NCBI GenBank assembly: GCA_021824565.1 | Contig: JAKAKL010000034.1 | Coordinates: forward strand, 1-48,308 | Source of the DNA: Bacteroidota bacterium | Lineage (GTDB): Bacteria > Bacteroidota > Ignavibacteria > Ignavibacteriales > Ignavibacteriaceae | Length of the DNA stretch: 48,308 bases | Direction: 5' to 3' | Part shown: in pieces, positions 26,262 to 35,964 of the stretch | Layout of the letters: every line of letters starts with the position of its first letter | Position numbering within the stretch: the stretch's first letter is position 1 | Program-made: the position numbers and the translations under genes | Notes under the pieces: generated by a model | Databases searched by the model: none | The model's input: only the letters and a program-made list of their open reading frames with translations | Told to the model about the DNA's origin: nothing

Positions 26262-29200
26262 ATGAAACTTGCTAAAGTTCTTTCATTCATTTTTTTTCTT
26301 CTATTGCCGATGCTTATTTATTCTCAGAATGATCAATCCCAAAACGATCCGATGAATGCATCTACATTTAGCGGACTGGCGCTTAGGTGCATCGGTCCTG
26401 CAGTTACTTCTGGAAGAATTAGTGATTTTGCAGTTAATCCGGCTGATCCGGCAGAATATTTTGTAGCTACTGCTTCTGGTGGAGTCTGGAAAACTTCAAA
26501 TGATGGAACCACATGGGAACCGGTGTTCGATCACGAAGGTTCTTTCTCGATTGGATGTATCGCTATGGATCCAAATAATCCGCATGTAATATGGGTTGGA
26601 ACAGGCGAGAATAACAGTCAGCGAAGCGTTTCTTACGGCGATGGTATTTACCGCTCTGACGATGATGGAAAGACATGGAAAAATATGGGATTAAAATCTT
26701 CACAGCATATCGGTAAAATTATTATTGATCCGAAAAACTCCAGTGTTGTTTACGTTGCTGCTCAAGGTCCGCTGTGGGCTTCCGGCGGCGACCGCGGATT
26801 ATACAAAACAACTGACGCCGGAAAAACGTGGAAAGCAATTCTTACTATAAGCGAAAATACTGGCGTTAGCGATTTGGTCATGGATCCTCGCGATAATAAA
26901 GTTTTATATGCTTCTGCTTATCAAAGACGCCGCCACGTTTTTACTTTGATCGACGGCGGTCCCGAGTCTGCAATTTATAAAACTACTGATGCCGGAGAAA
27001 ACTGGGAAAAGTTAACCAATGGAATTCCCAAAGTTGACCTAGGCAGAATTGGACTTTCAATTTCACCTGTAAACCCGGATGTTCTTTATGCAATTATTGA
27101 AGCGGAAGGCGACAACGGCGGAGTCTTTCGTTCTACAGACAGAGGAGCTTCATGGGAAAAAAGATCAAGCTATATGACTACAAGCCCTCAATATTATAAT
27201 GAAATTTATTCCGACCCGAAAGATGTTGACAGAGTTTATGCGATGGACACTTACCTTCATGTTTCCAACGACGGCGGCAAAACCTTTATGCCGCTTGGAG
27301 AAAAGAACAAACATGTAGACAATCATGCAATATGGATTAATCCTAATAATACAAATTATTATCTCGTTGGATGCGACGGAGGAATTTATGAAACTTACGA
27401 TCGTGGAGCTAACTGGCTTTTTAAAAGCAATCTTCCCGTAACACAATTTTATAATGTCGCGGTAGATAATACGAAACCATTTTATTACGTCTATGGCGGA
27501 ACTCAAGATAATAACAGCCTTGGCGGACCATCGCAAACTATAAGCGCATCAGGCATCGTAAATTCAGATTGGTTTGTTACAACCGGCGGCGATGGTTTCT
27601 TTTCTAAAGTCGATCCAGAGGATCCAAATATAGTGTATGCAGAATCCCAGTATGGAGTTTTAGTTCGTTATGATAAAAAAAGCGGAGAGCAGCTTGGAAT
27701 ACAGCCGCAGCCGGCTGTGGGCGAAGCACCGTTTAGATGGAACTGGGATTCGCCTTTGATTATAAGTCATTTCAATCACGAAAAATTATATTTCGCTGCG
27801 AACAAATTATTTGAAAGCACTGACCGCGGAGATAGCTGGAAAGAAATCAGCGGTGACTTAACAAGACAAATAGACCGCGATAAATTAAAAGTAATGGGAA
27901 AAATTTGGAGCGTTGATGCTGTTGAAAAAAATGCGTCAACTTCTTTTTACGGAAACGTTGTTGCCCTTGCAGAATCTCCTTTGAAAGAAGGAACTGTTTA
28001 TACCGGCAGCGACGACGGACAAATCAGTATAACAATTAACGACGGCAAAACATGGGCTAAGTATGATAAGTTTCCAGGGGTGCCGGAGACTACTTATGTA
28101 AGCTGTTTAAGAGCTTCAAACTTTGAGGCAAATACAGTCTACGCTGCTTTTGATAATCATAAGCGAAATGATTTTGCTCCGTATATTTTAAAAAGTGATG
28201 ACGACGGCAAAACATGGAAATCCATTGCAGGCAATCTTCCAAAGAACGGATACGTGCACACAGTAATTCAAGATTATAAAAATCCTAATTTGCTTTTTGC
28301 GGGAACTGAATTTGGATTATTCTTTACTATTGACGGCGGTGAAAAATGGATTCAGCTTAAAGGCAAAATGCCGACAATTGCTGTAATGGATTTGGCAATT
28401 CAGAAAAAAGAAAATGATCTTGTACTAGCAACGTTTGGAAGAGGGTTTTATATACTTGATAATTACTCTCCGCTGCGTGATTTAACTGCTGACTCGCTTC
28501 AAAAAGAAAGTTTGCTTTTTCCTGTCAAGAATCCGTGGATGTTTATTCCTTCACAGCCTTTAGGTGACAACGGCAAAGCTGCTCAAGGCGCTGCCTATTT
28601 TACAGAGGATAATCCTCCTTTCGGAGCTGCATTTACTTATTATTTGAAAGAAACTATTAAAACAAAAAAAGATATCCGGCAGGCAAAAGAAAAGGAATTA
28701 ATCAAAGAAGATAAGCCGGTGCCTTTCCCTTCCGATAAAGAACTTCGAGATGAAGACAACGAACCGATCCCATATCTTTTATTCACTATTTATGACGATG
28801 CAGGAAATGTAGTTAGAAAATTGGTTGCAAAAGCCGACGCCGGCATTCATAGAATTACATGGGATTTACGTTATCCATCAACCAATCCGATAAAAAATGC
28901 AGGCAAAGAATTTTCAAATAATGAAGGCGGTATGCTTGTTCCGCCTGGCAATTATTATGTTACTCTTTCCAAATGTGTGGATGGAAAAATAATCATGCTT
29001 GACGGCGCACAGAGGTTTACTGCAAAAGTTCTAAGCAACTCTTCACTGCCGGATTCTGATAGAAGCAAGCTTGCGGCATTCCAGAAAAAGGTTTTTGAAT
29101 TGAATAGAGCAGTTATGGGCGCAGTTAATGCAGCAAATGATTTATCCAACAAAATAAAATTGATTAAAACTGCGCTCTTAAATACACCTGATGCGGCGTC

Positions 29201-29531
29201 TGATATGATTACCAAGGCTGATACAATAGATGCACAGATTGCCGGAATTATTCGAGCTCTTACCGGCGACAAAAGTTTGATTGACAGAAATATTAATGTC
29301 CCTCCTTCTATTGTTGATAGGGTTCAAAATATAATCGGTGATGAGTGGCAATCAACCTCTGCGCCTACTAAAACAGATGAAGATGATTATAACAACGCCG
29401 GGGAATTATTCTCGCCGGTTCTTTTGAAACTTAAATCTTTAATAAATGTTGATCTTAAAAATTTAGATAAAGAAATGGAATCTAAAGGCGCACCCTGGAC
29501 GCCAGGCAGGGTTCCTGATTGGCAGAAATAA
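26262..29531 (+). CDS. Secreted Asp-box (BNR/VPS10-like) beta-propeller protein
   Basis: A signal peptide (MKLAKVLSFIFFLLLPMLIYS) precedes a long repeat region with about eleven Asp-box motifs of the SxDxGxTW type. Examples are SNDGTTWEPV, SDDDGKTWKNM, TTDAGKTWKAI and SDDDGKTWKSI. They span residues about 70-720 and suggest one or two sialidase/sortilin-like propellers. The last 350 residues are a distinct domain containing DDAGNVVRKLVAKADAGIHRITWDLRYP (Ig-like) and helices. At 1089 residues it matches database entries called glycosyl hydrolase, but no catalytic residues of a sialidase are evident. It is probably a periplasmic or surface protein. A bidirectional terminator follows. Confidence 0.85.
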   Translation: MKLAKVLSFIFFLLLPMLIYSQNDQSQNDPMNASTFSGLALRCIGPAVTSGRISDFAVNPADPAEYFVATASGGVWKTSNDGTTWEPVFDHEGSFSIGCIAMDPNNPHVIWVGTGENNSQRSVSYGDGIYRSDDDGKTWKNMGLKSSQHIGKIIIDPKNSSVVYVAAQGPLWASGGDRGLYKTTDAGKTWKAILTISENTGVSDLVMDPRDNKVLYASAYQRRRHVFTLIDGGPESAIYKTTDAGENWEKLTNGIPKVDLGRIGLSISPVNPDVLYAIIEAEGDNGGVFRSTDRGASWEKRSSYMTTSPQYYNEIYSDPKDVDRVYAMDTYLHVSNDGGKTFMPLGEKNKHVDNHAIWINPNNTNYYLVGCDGGIYETYDRGANWLFKSNLPVTQFYNVAVDNTKPFYYVYGGTQDNNSLGGPSQTISASGIVNSDWFVTTGGDGFFSKVDPEDPNIVYAESQYGVLVRYDKKSGEQLGIQPQPAVGEAPFRWNWDSPLIISHFNHEKLYFAANKLFESTDRGDSWKEISGDLTRQIDRDKLKVMGKIWSVDAVEKNASTSFYGNVVALAESPLKEGTVYTGSDDGQISITINDGKTWAKYDKFPGVPETTYVSCLRASNFEANTVYAAFDNHKRNDFAPYILKSDDDGKTWKSIAGNLPKNGYVHTVIQDYKNPNLLFAGTEFGLFFTIDGGEKWIQLKGKMPTIAVMDLAIQKKENDLVLATFGRGFYILDNYSPLRDLTADSLQKESLLFPVKNPWMFIPSQPLGDNGKAAQGAAYFTEDNPPFGAAFTYYLKETIKTKKDIRQAKEKELIKEDKPVPFPSDKELRDEDNEPIPYLLFTIYDDAGNVVRKLVAKADAGIHRITWDLRYPSTNPIKNAGKEFSNNEGGMLVPPGNYYVTLSKCVDGKIIMLDGAQRFTAKVLSNSSLPDSDRSKLAAFQKKVFELNRAVMGAVNAANDLSNKIKLIKTALLNTPDAASDMITKADTIDAQIAGIIRALTGDKSLIDRNINVPPSIVDRVQNIIGDEWQSTSAPTKTDEDDYNNAGELFSPVLLKLKSLINVDLKNLDKEMESKGAPWTPGRVPDWQK

Positions 29532-29546
29532 TTTGTTCTCAAAAAA

Positions 29547-29569
29547 AAAGCCGGCACTTAGCCGGCTTT
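29547..29569 (+). terminator. Bidirectional rho-independent terminator
   Basis: The arms AAAGCCGGC (29547-29555) and GCCGGCTTT (29561-29569) pair perfectly around ACTTA. A T-run follows on the plus strand and an A-run lies before it, so it can also stop minus-strand transcription. It sits between two convergent genes, and its stem starts with the same AAAGCCGG as the terminator at 16796. Confidence 0.9.
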
Positions 29570-29581
29570 ATTTTTTTGCCG

Positions 29582-30820
29582 CTAAATTTCTTTTTCTATA
29601 TTTATTTTTTCTTTTGTTGAAGACTTCCTCTTAACAAGGATAACAATAATAATTATTATAAGTATAGGAACCACTATGTAAAGCCAGGAAAACGAACTTG
29701 GCATTGCAACGCTTTTCCATTGAGCAATCTGAGCGTCTATCGCGCTTATTTGTGATTCACTGATAAGTTTATTGTCCATCAAGAAAGGAATCCAATTAGG
29801 TTTAATATTTGCGGTCCAGACTGTGTCTACAAACGCTTTATAACTTCCTTTTGACTCTTCTTCATTTGTACTTGCATTTTGAATTTCATCATTTATAAAA
29901 GTAGTTATCGACTGAGAAAATTCTTCGCTGTTTGAAAACTGGTTTAGAATAATCCCATGCACAGCAAAGCACTGATTAATCGAGTTCCACGCCGCCTGCA
30001 TAATTGCGATATCCCATGATGTTAGTTCACCATCTATATCTTTTAAATTCTTTACATCTTCATGACGCCTTGAATAAATATTTATAATTTGCGGTCCGAC
30101 AACATTCCACATTTTTTTAAACTGCTGCTGCTGCCCTTTTATGGAATTAAGATCGTTTGGATTTAACGCCGCGGCACTGAGAAACTTAATGTTGTCGTCA
30201 ATAGACTTTTTAATATTGGAAATCATATCCAGTTTTTTTGTCCTGGAATAAATTTTTTGCTGCTCGCCGCTTGTTAAATTTTCATTGCCAATGAGGTTCG
30301 ACGGCATCAAACTGTCAATCATTGACATAATTAGCCTGTCCCTTTTTATTAGTGAATATCTCAGCTCCATGATTATTCTATTTAGCCTGGCAATATTGTT
30401 TTTGTCCTGCGTCTGCACTTGCTGCAACTGACTGAGTAAATCGGAGTTCCTTTTATTTAGAGTGTCTATTTGAGTTTGGAGCTGGGTAACTTGAGTTTGC
30501 AAAGTGGTAATCTGACCAAAATCCTGCTCACGTAGACCGATTGCATTGTTAAGTTTGGTGATAGTATCGTTAAAATTTTCAGGATAAAGGCTGTTGTCTA
30601 GCAATTGCTTTTTGGAGCTGTAATCATTGTTAAGCTGTTGAATCTGAGTTTTAAGTTGATCTAATTCGGCGGTAGTTGATGCACTTTTTATTGCAGCATC
30701 AATCTGATTTACTTTTGCTTTAAAATCCTGTACTGTCTGGTAGTCCTGCTGTGCTAAAGCAAATGAACCTAAAAATAAAAAAGCGAAAAATAACATAAAT
30801 AAAAAATTCATTGTTTTCAT
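29582..30820 (-). CDS. Exported coiled-coil protein with C-terminal membrane anchor, unknown function
   Basis: The 412-residue protein has a signal peptide (ends LGSFALAQQ), then about 140 residues of predicted coiled coil rich in Gln, Leu and Asn (TLQTQVTQLQTQIDTLNK). A helical domain follows, and one membrane segment near the C-terminus (WLYIVVPILIIIIIVILVKRK) with a short basic/acidic tail. The topology suggests a long periplasmic part anchored in the inner membrane. Its ATG overlaps the stop of the upstream lipoprotein gene (4 bases), so the two are almost surely made together. No family was recognised. Confidence 0.7.
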   Translation of the reverse strand: MKTMNFLFMLFFAFLFLGSFALAQQDYQTVQDFKAKVNQIDAAIKSASTTAELDQLKTQIQQLNNDYSSKKQLLDNSLYPENFNDTITKLNNAIGLREQDFGQITTLQTQVTQLQTQIDTLNKRNSDLLSQLQQVQTQDKNNIARLNRIIMELRYSLIKRDRLIMSMIDSLMPSNLIGNENLTSGEQQKIYSRTKKLDMISNIKKSIDDNIKFLSAAALNPNDLNSIKGQQQQFKKMWNVVGPQIINIYSRRHEDVKNLKDIDGELTSWDIAIMQAAWNSINQCFAVHGIILNQFSNSEEFSQSITTFINDEIQNASTNEEESKGSYKAFVDTVWTANIKPNWIPFLMDNKLISESQISAIDAQIAQWKSVAMPSSFSWLYIVVPILIIIIIVILVKRKSSTKEKINIEKEI

Positions 30821-31284
30821 TTTGCTTCCTCCTTCGCTATTCCCTTCTCAGTTAGGTTTACTTTCGAGCCGCCGTTATCTCCATAAACAAGCTCGATATA
30901 CGGCGGTCTTTGGTTAAAGGCTGGATTTACAATTCCGGCTTTCTTAGATATTTCTATTTTCTTTTCGAGACGCAGCGTTCCATTATCAATGCCGAACACA
31001 TAAACATTTCTAAAATTATTAGCTACCATAAAATAATATCCGTTTGAATTTCTAATAACTCTAAGCTGTTTGTTTTGATAGCCGAGCGAATCCCCGGTCT
31101 CTCCAATAAATAATGGGCGCGCATCAAAGCTCATTGAATAACGCTTGATATCAACTTTACCATTATTATCGACATTAGTTACAGATTCAATCGGCCAGGA
31201 AAAATCGGCAGGCTTTAGAATCAACGTAGAACATGCGGCAATAAATAGAAAGGAACCAATTAGCAAAAACTTGATGGTTTTCAT
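30817..31284 (-). CDS. Putative lipoprotein, unknown function
   Basis: The N-terminus MKTIKFLLIGSFLFIAACST has a clear lipobox (FIAAC, acylated Cys18), so the protein is a lipoprotein. The rest, to 155 residues, is beta-strand-like (GYYFMVANNFRNVYVFG) and ends in a short charged tail. It overlaps the gene of the coiled-coil membrane protein by 4 bases. A GGAGG-type ribosome-binding site (AGGAGGGTT) sits before the start. No family was recognised; a role in the cell envelope together with its partner is inferred from topology only. Confidence 0.7.
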   Translation of the reverse strand: MKTIKFLLIGSFLFIAACSTLILKPADFSWPIESVTNVDNNGKVDIKRYSMSFDARPLFIGETGDSLGYQNKQLRVIRNSNGYYFMVANNFRNVYVFGIDNGTLRLEKKIEISKKAGIVNPAFNQRPPYIELVYGDNGGSKVNLTEKGIAKEEAK

Positions 31285-31574
31285 GAACCCTCCTGTAATT
31301 GTGTAGTAATGTTTATTAAGATAAATTATTTAGAGCCACCCTTAACGAACACTGTAGGAACCTACCTGTTATAAAATTTGATTGCAATAATTTAGCTCAC
31401 ACATAACAATAAAACCATTTTAAAAATGACATTACTTTTTTTTTAGAAAACTCCAGCGAATAGCGAAAATGATGCGATTTTTTATCTAATTAACATGATG
31501 CAAATAGTTCTTAAAAGATTATTGATGTAGACTAATTATGACCGGAAAAATTTTTGCATAAAGGAATTTCCAAA

Positions 31575-33557
31575 TTAGTATGCAATAAGACGCAGTAGTT
31601 GTTCCTTAAATCTTTCCTTCGGCAAAAAAATTTTTTCAAGCGCAGAAGCAAAAGGAACCGGTGTATCAAGGCTTGCAGAGCGAACAACCGGAGCATCAAG
31701 ATACTCAAAACAGTTTTCTATTATCCAGGCAGAAATCTCAGATCCAATTCCTCCTGTTAAATTGTCCTCGTGAAGTATAATTACTTTGCCGGTTTTCTTA
31801 GTACTTTCTTCAACTGCTTTTTTATCCCACGGTGCAAGTGTTCTTAGATCAATTAAATCGGCTGATACGTTGAGAGACCGCAAAATTTCCATTGCCCAAT
31901 GAACTCCCATTCCATAAGTGACTACCGTTGCATCCTCGCCGGACAATAATAATTTTGCTTTGCCAATCTCAACGGTGTAATAATCATCCGGGATTTCTTC
32001 GCTTAACGCTCGATATAATAATTTGTGTTCGAAGTATAAAACAGGATTCGGATCTTCAATGGCTGCATTCAATAATCCTTTGGCATCATAAGGAAATGAT
32101 GGATAAACTATTTTTAGTCCAGGCGTATGAAAAAACCATGCTTCATTCGACTGCGAATGGAACGGTCCCCCTCCAGCACCTGCGCCGGTAGGCATTCTTA
32201 TTACTACATCGGCATTTTGTTTCCACCTGTAAAAAATCTTCGCAAGATTATTTACAACCTGGTTGAAGCCGCTCGATATAAAATCCGCAAATTGCATTTC
32301 TACTACAGATTTGCCGCCGCAAATAGAATATCCGAGTGCCGCACCTATTACAGCAGATTCACAAATAGGTGTATTGCGAATTCTTTCTCTGCCATATTTT
32401 TTAAATAAACCTTCGGTAACTTTAAACACGCCGCCGTACTCCGCTATATCCTGTCCCATTAAAATTAACTCCGGATATTTTTCGAGGCTTTCATCCAAAG
32501 CTTCACTAATCGCATTTATAAACTTCTTGGTCGATTTTTTAGCTGATGAAGGTTTTATTACTGCCTGATGAAACGGCGCGTACACATCAATAATTTCTTT
32601 TGTGGCATCTGGAATAATTTCCGGCTGTGCATCAGTAATTTCCCATTCTTTATCAATTAGTATTTTATACTTTTCTCTTTGTATAGTGATATAATCGTCG
32701 TTAATTATTTTTTCATTCTTAAGGAAGCATTCATAATTATTTACCGGATCTTTTTCCGCCCATTCTTCGAGAAGCTGCTTTGGAATATACTTTGTACCTG
32801 AAGCCTCTTCATGCCCGCGCATTCTAAAAGTAATTGCCTCAATCAAAACAGGGCGTGGTCTCTCTCGTATTTCTTCAGAATATTTTTTTACAATCGAATA
32901 AACCTCAAGAACATTATTACCTTGTACCTGCACTGCCTCTATTCCGTATCCGATCCCCTTGTCGATTAAATTTTTACAATTATACTGCTCTCTGGTTCCG
33001 GTTGAAATTGCGTAAGCGTTATTTTCAATTAAAAAAATTACAGGCAAGTTCCACACTGAAGCAACGTTAAGAGCTTCGTGAAAGTCACCTTCGCTTGTTC
33101 CGCCTTCTCCGGTAAAAACAAGTGTGCATTTTTTTTCATTTTGTAGAAGATGGTGCAGCGCAATTCCATCCGCTACTGCAAGCTGTGGTCCGAGATGCGA
33201 AATCATCCCGGCAATACGATGCTCCTTACTGCCGAAATGAAATGAACGATCACGCCCGTTTGTAAATCCTTCTGCCTTACCCTGGAACTGGGAAAATAAT
33301 TTATGAAGTTTTAAATTTCTTACTATAAAAATGCCGAGGTTCCGGTGCATGGGAAGTATATACTCATCCTGATTCATTGCCATTGCCGATCCGACTGAAA
33401 CGGCTTCCTGCCCCATACCGGAAAACCATTTGGTAATTTTTCCCTGTCGAAGAAGTCTCAGTTTCTTTTCTTCAATTAATCTCGGGAGAAGCAATTGATT
33501 GTAGAACTCTAATAATACTTCATTAGAGAAATCTTTTCTGTCAAATTTTATTTTCAT
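31575..33557 (-). CDS. 2-oxoacid dehydrogenase E1, fused alpha and beta subunits
   Basis: This 660-residue protein joins the alpha subunit (about residues 1-330) and beta subunit (about 340-660) of a thiamine-diphosphate E1. The alpha part has GMGQEAVSVGSAMAM and the TPP motif GEGGTSEGDFHEALN...NN. The beta part has LMGQDIAEYGGVFKVT, ADFISSGFNQVVNNLAK and the active-site-loop GGGPFHSQSNEAWFF. It most likely acts on branched-chain 2-oxoacids, but pyruvate cannot be ruled out. The usual E2 (acyltransferase) and E3 genes are not beside it. It is transcribed divergently from the NfeD gene. Confidence 0.9.
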   Translation of the reverse strand: MKIKFDRKDFSNEVLLEFYNQLLLPRLIEEKKLRLLRQGKITKWFSGMGQEAVSVGSAMAMNQDEYILPMHRNLGIFIVRNLKLHKLFSQFQGKAEGFTNGRDRSFHFGSKEHRIAGMISHLGPQLAVADGIALHHLLQNEKKCTLVFTGEGGTSEGDFHEALNVASVWNLPVIFLIENNAYAISTGTREQYNCKNLIDKGIGYGIEAVQVQGNNVLEVYSIVKKYSEEIRERPRPVLIEAITFRMRGHEEASGTKYIPKQLLEEWAEKDPVNNYECFLKNEKIINDDYITIQREKYKILIDKEWEITDAQPEIIPDATKEIIDVYAPFHQAVIKPSSAKKSTKKFINAISEALDESLEKYPELILMGQDIAEYGGVFKVTEGLFKKYGRERIRNTPICESAVIGAALGYSICGGKSVVEMQFADFISSGFNQVVNNLAKIFYRWKQNADVVIRMPTGAGAGGGPFHSQSNEAWFFHTPGLKIVYPSFPYDAKGLLNAAIEDPNPVLYFEHKLLYRALSEEIPDDYYTVEIGKAKLLLSGEDATVVTYGMGVHWAMEILRSLNVSADLIDLRTLAPWDKKAVEESTKKTGKVIILHEDNLTGGIGSEISAWIIENCFEYLDAPVVRSASLDTPVPFASALEKIFLPKERFKEQLLRLIAY

Positions 33558-33788
33558 ATTTGTTTATATAATTTCCGCAAATAATGGTGATAAGTTATTT
33601 CCTATTTTCCATTTCTCAAGTGAGCTATAATAAATTATTGATACATGTATTTGCCGCTTACATTTTTATATAAATTTTTTGTAGAAGTAATTGCTTTTGA
33701 TTCATGACAACCAGATTTATAATTTAATACAGCTTGCGCGGCTTTTATATTTTGCATAACTTAATGACGAATAATGTTCGGGGTTTGC

Positions 33789-35072
33789 ATGGCTAAAAGA
33801 TTTTACACATTATTATTATTTCTGATTCTGTCTGCACATGTTTTTTGTCAGACACAGAAAGTAGTTGTTTTAACACTCGACGGTGAAATTAATCCGGCTG
33901 CGTCAGATTATATAAGATCCGGTGTTGAATATTCAGTTAAGTCGGATGCTCAATGTATGATTCTAATGCTGAACACACCGGGCGGACTTTTAGAATCAAC
34001 AAGAGAAATAGTCTCTGATATACTACGCTCTCCAATTCCAATAATAGTTTACGTTGCTCCGCAGGGTTCGCGCGCCGCTTCTGCTGGCGTTTTCATTACG
34101 CTGTCTGCAAACATTGATGCAATGGCTCCCGGAACAAATATAGGTGCCGCACACCCTGTATCGCTCGGCGAGAAGATGGATTCAACTATGACTGAAAAAG
34201 TTACCAACGATGCCGCCGCCTTCATTAGATCAATAAGTGAAAAAAGAAACCGCAACGTTAAGTGGGCTGAAGAAGCTGTTAGAAGCAGTATTTCAATTAC
34301 TGAAACTGAAGCTCTAAAAGACAGCGTAATCGATCTTATCGCCGATAATATTAACGACCTTCTTGCGAAAATTGACGGAATGAAAATTACAACTGAAAGC
34401 GGCTCTGGTATACTTCACACTAAGGATTCAAAAATTGTTTACCTCGACATGAGCCTGCAGCAGAAACTGCTCAGCCTTCTAAGCGATCCGAATATTTATT
34501 ACATTCTTTTTATGCTTGGTACATTCGGGCTTTTATTTGAGCTGTATAATCCCGGCGCTATCTTTCCTGGTGTAATTGGAGTAATCTGCTTGATATTAAC
34601 TTTCTATTCAATGAACACGCTGCCGATCAATTACGCTGGACTTGCATTAATAATTTTTGGAATAGTTCTCTTTGTCTTGGAAATAAAAATTGTAAGTCAT
34701 GGGATATTAACAGTCGGCGGAGTTGTCTCATTAATACTCGGCTCTTTCATGCTAATAAATACAAACGCTTCTCTCGGCACAGTTGATATTTCTTGGGAAC
34801 TTATCATACTTGTTGCGGTTCTTACTCTTGGATTTTTTGCATTTGCTATCGGATACGGAATTAAAGCCCAAAAATTAAAGCCTAAAACTGGAGTTGAAGG
34901 GCTGCTGAATGCCGAGGGAGAAGCAATTTCTGATTTAACTCCGAAAGGACAAATTAGAGTTCACGGCGAAATTTGGAATGCCGAAAGTATCGACGGCAAT
35001 ATTTCCAGAGGTGAAAAAATTATTGTTACTGAAATATCTAATCTCAAATTATTAATACGCAGAGCCAAATAA
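33789..35072 (+). CDS. NfeD-family membrane serine protease (ClpP-like)
   Basis: The protein has a signal peptide (MAKRFYTLLLFLILSAHVFC), a ClpP/SppA-type protease domain, four hydrophobic segments (residues about 225-350) and a C-terminal OB-fold NfeD domain. Protease motifs are MLNTPGGLLESTREIV and RAASAGVFITLSANIDAMAPGTNIGAAHPV, where the Ser of AASAG and a later Lys form the expected dyad. An ATG at 33774 is in frame, but the ATG at 33789 has GGGG about 5 bases upstream and gives a normal signal peptide. The slipin gene follows after 24 bases; NfeD proteases cut stomatins, so they probably work as a pair. Confidence 0.9.
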   Translation: MAKRFYTLLLFLILSAHVFCQTQKVVVLTLDGEINPAASDYIRSGVEYSVKSDAQCMILMLNTPGGLLESTREIVSDILRSPIPIIVYVAPQGSRAASAGVFITLSANIDAMAPGTNIGAAHPVSLGEKMDSTMTEKVTNDAAAFIRSISEKRNRNVKWAEEAVRSSISITETEALKDSVIDLIADNINDLLAKIDGMKITTESGSGILHTKDSKIVYLDMSLQQKLLSLLSDPNIYYILFMLGTFGLLFELYNPGAIFPGVIGVICLILTFYSMNTLPINYAGLALIIFGIVLFVLEIKIVSHGILTVGGVVSLILGSFMLINTNASLGTVDISWELIILVAVLTLGFFAFAIGYGIKAQKLKPKTGVEGLLNAEGEAISDLTPKGQIRVHGEIWNAESIDGNISRGEKIIVTEISNLKLLIRRAK

Positions 35073-35096
35073 TATTTTGGCAGAAGGAGGCTTTCA

Positions 35097-35858
35097 ATGG
35101 ATACTATTTCTGTTTTCTTATTCATCATCATTTTCTTCGGTCTGTTTATACTAAGCAACTCGATAAGAATACTCCGTGAATACGAGCGCGGTGTTGTCTT
35201 TAGATTAGGAAGATTGATCGGCGCAAAAGGACCGGGGATAATTTTCCTAATCCCGATGATAGACCGGATGGTAAAGGTCAGTTTGCGAACGGTTGTAATG
35301 GATGTTCCGCCGCAAGATATTATAACTAAAGATAACGTCTCATTGAAAGTTAATGCTGTGGTTTACTTCCGTGTTGTTCAATCTGAGAAAGTAGTTGTTG
35401 AAGTTGAAGATTATTACGCTGCAACATCTCAAATATCCCAGACAACATTGAGAAGCATTATCGGTCAATCAACACTTGATGAACTTTTATCTGAACGTGA
35501 AAAAATTAATAGAGAGCTTCAGCAGATCATTGATGAACAGACAGAACCTTGGGGAGTTAAAGTAACTGTCGTTGAAGTAAAACAAGTCGACTTGCCGATT
35601 GAAATGCAGCGCGCAATTGCTATTCAAGCCCAGGCGGAAAGAGAAAGACGCGCAAAGATTATCAGCGCCGAAGGAGAGTTCCAGGCAAGCCAGAAGCTGT
35701 CGGAAGCCGCGGAAGTTATTGGCAAATTCCCGGTCGCAATTCAGTTAAGATTTTTGCAGACTCTTACTGAAATATCTTCCGATAAAAATTCTACCATCAT
35801 CTTCCCTGTCCCGATTGATCTTATTACACCTTTTATGAACAAAGATAAAAAAGATTAA
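35097..35858 (+). CDS. Slipin (stomatin/SPFH/band 7 protein)
   Basis: Slipins form oligomers on the inner membrane and organise membrane domains. The N-terminal hydrophobic segment (residues 4-21) is followed by [41 protein letters not shown] and the [18 protein letters not shown] helix typical of SPFH proteins. The length of 253 residues is normal. An AGAAGGAGG ribosome-binding site precedes the ATG. The partner NfeD protease is 24 bases upstream, an arrangement conserved in many bacteria and archaea. A terminator follows. Confidence 0.93.
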   Translation: MDTISVFLFIIIFFGLFILSNSIRILREYERGVVFRLGRLIGAKGPGIIFLIPMIDRMVKVSLRTVVMDVPPQDIITKDNVSLKVNAVVYFRVVQSEKVVVEVEDYYAATSQISQTTLRSIIGQSTLDELLSEREKINRELQQIIDEQTEPWGVKVTVVEVKQVDLPIEMQRAIAIQAQAERERRAKIISAEGEFQASQKLSEAAEVIGKFPVAIQLRFLQTLTEISSDKNSTIIFPVPIDLITPFMNKDKKD

Positions 35859-35866
35859 TTCCTTTT

Positions 35867-35886
35867 TGGGCGAAGAAATTCGCCCA
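35867..35886 (+). terminator. Rho-independent terminator after slipin
   Basis: The arms TGGGCGA (35867-35873) and TCGCCCA (35880-35886) surround a 6-base loop and are followed by TATTTTTTTC. Confidence 0.9.
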
Positions 35887-35964
35887 TATTTTTTTCATTC
35901 GGTTACAACCAATCACCATTTATTAGTCAAGCTTTTTATAAATTTGTGTCGCAATATTTAGTTT

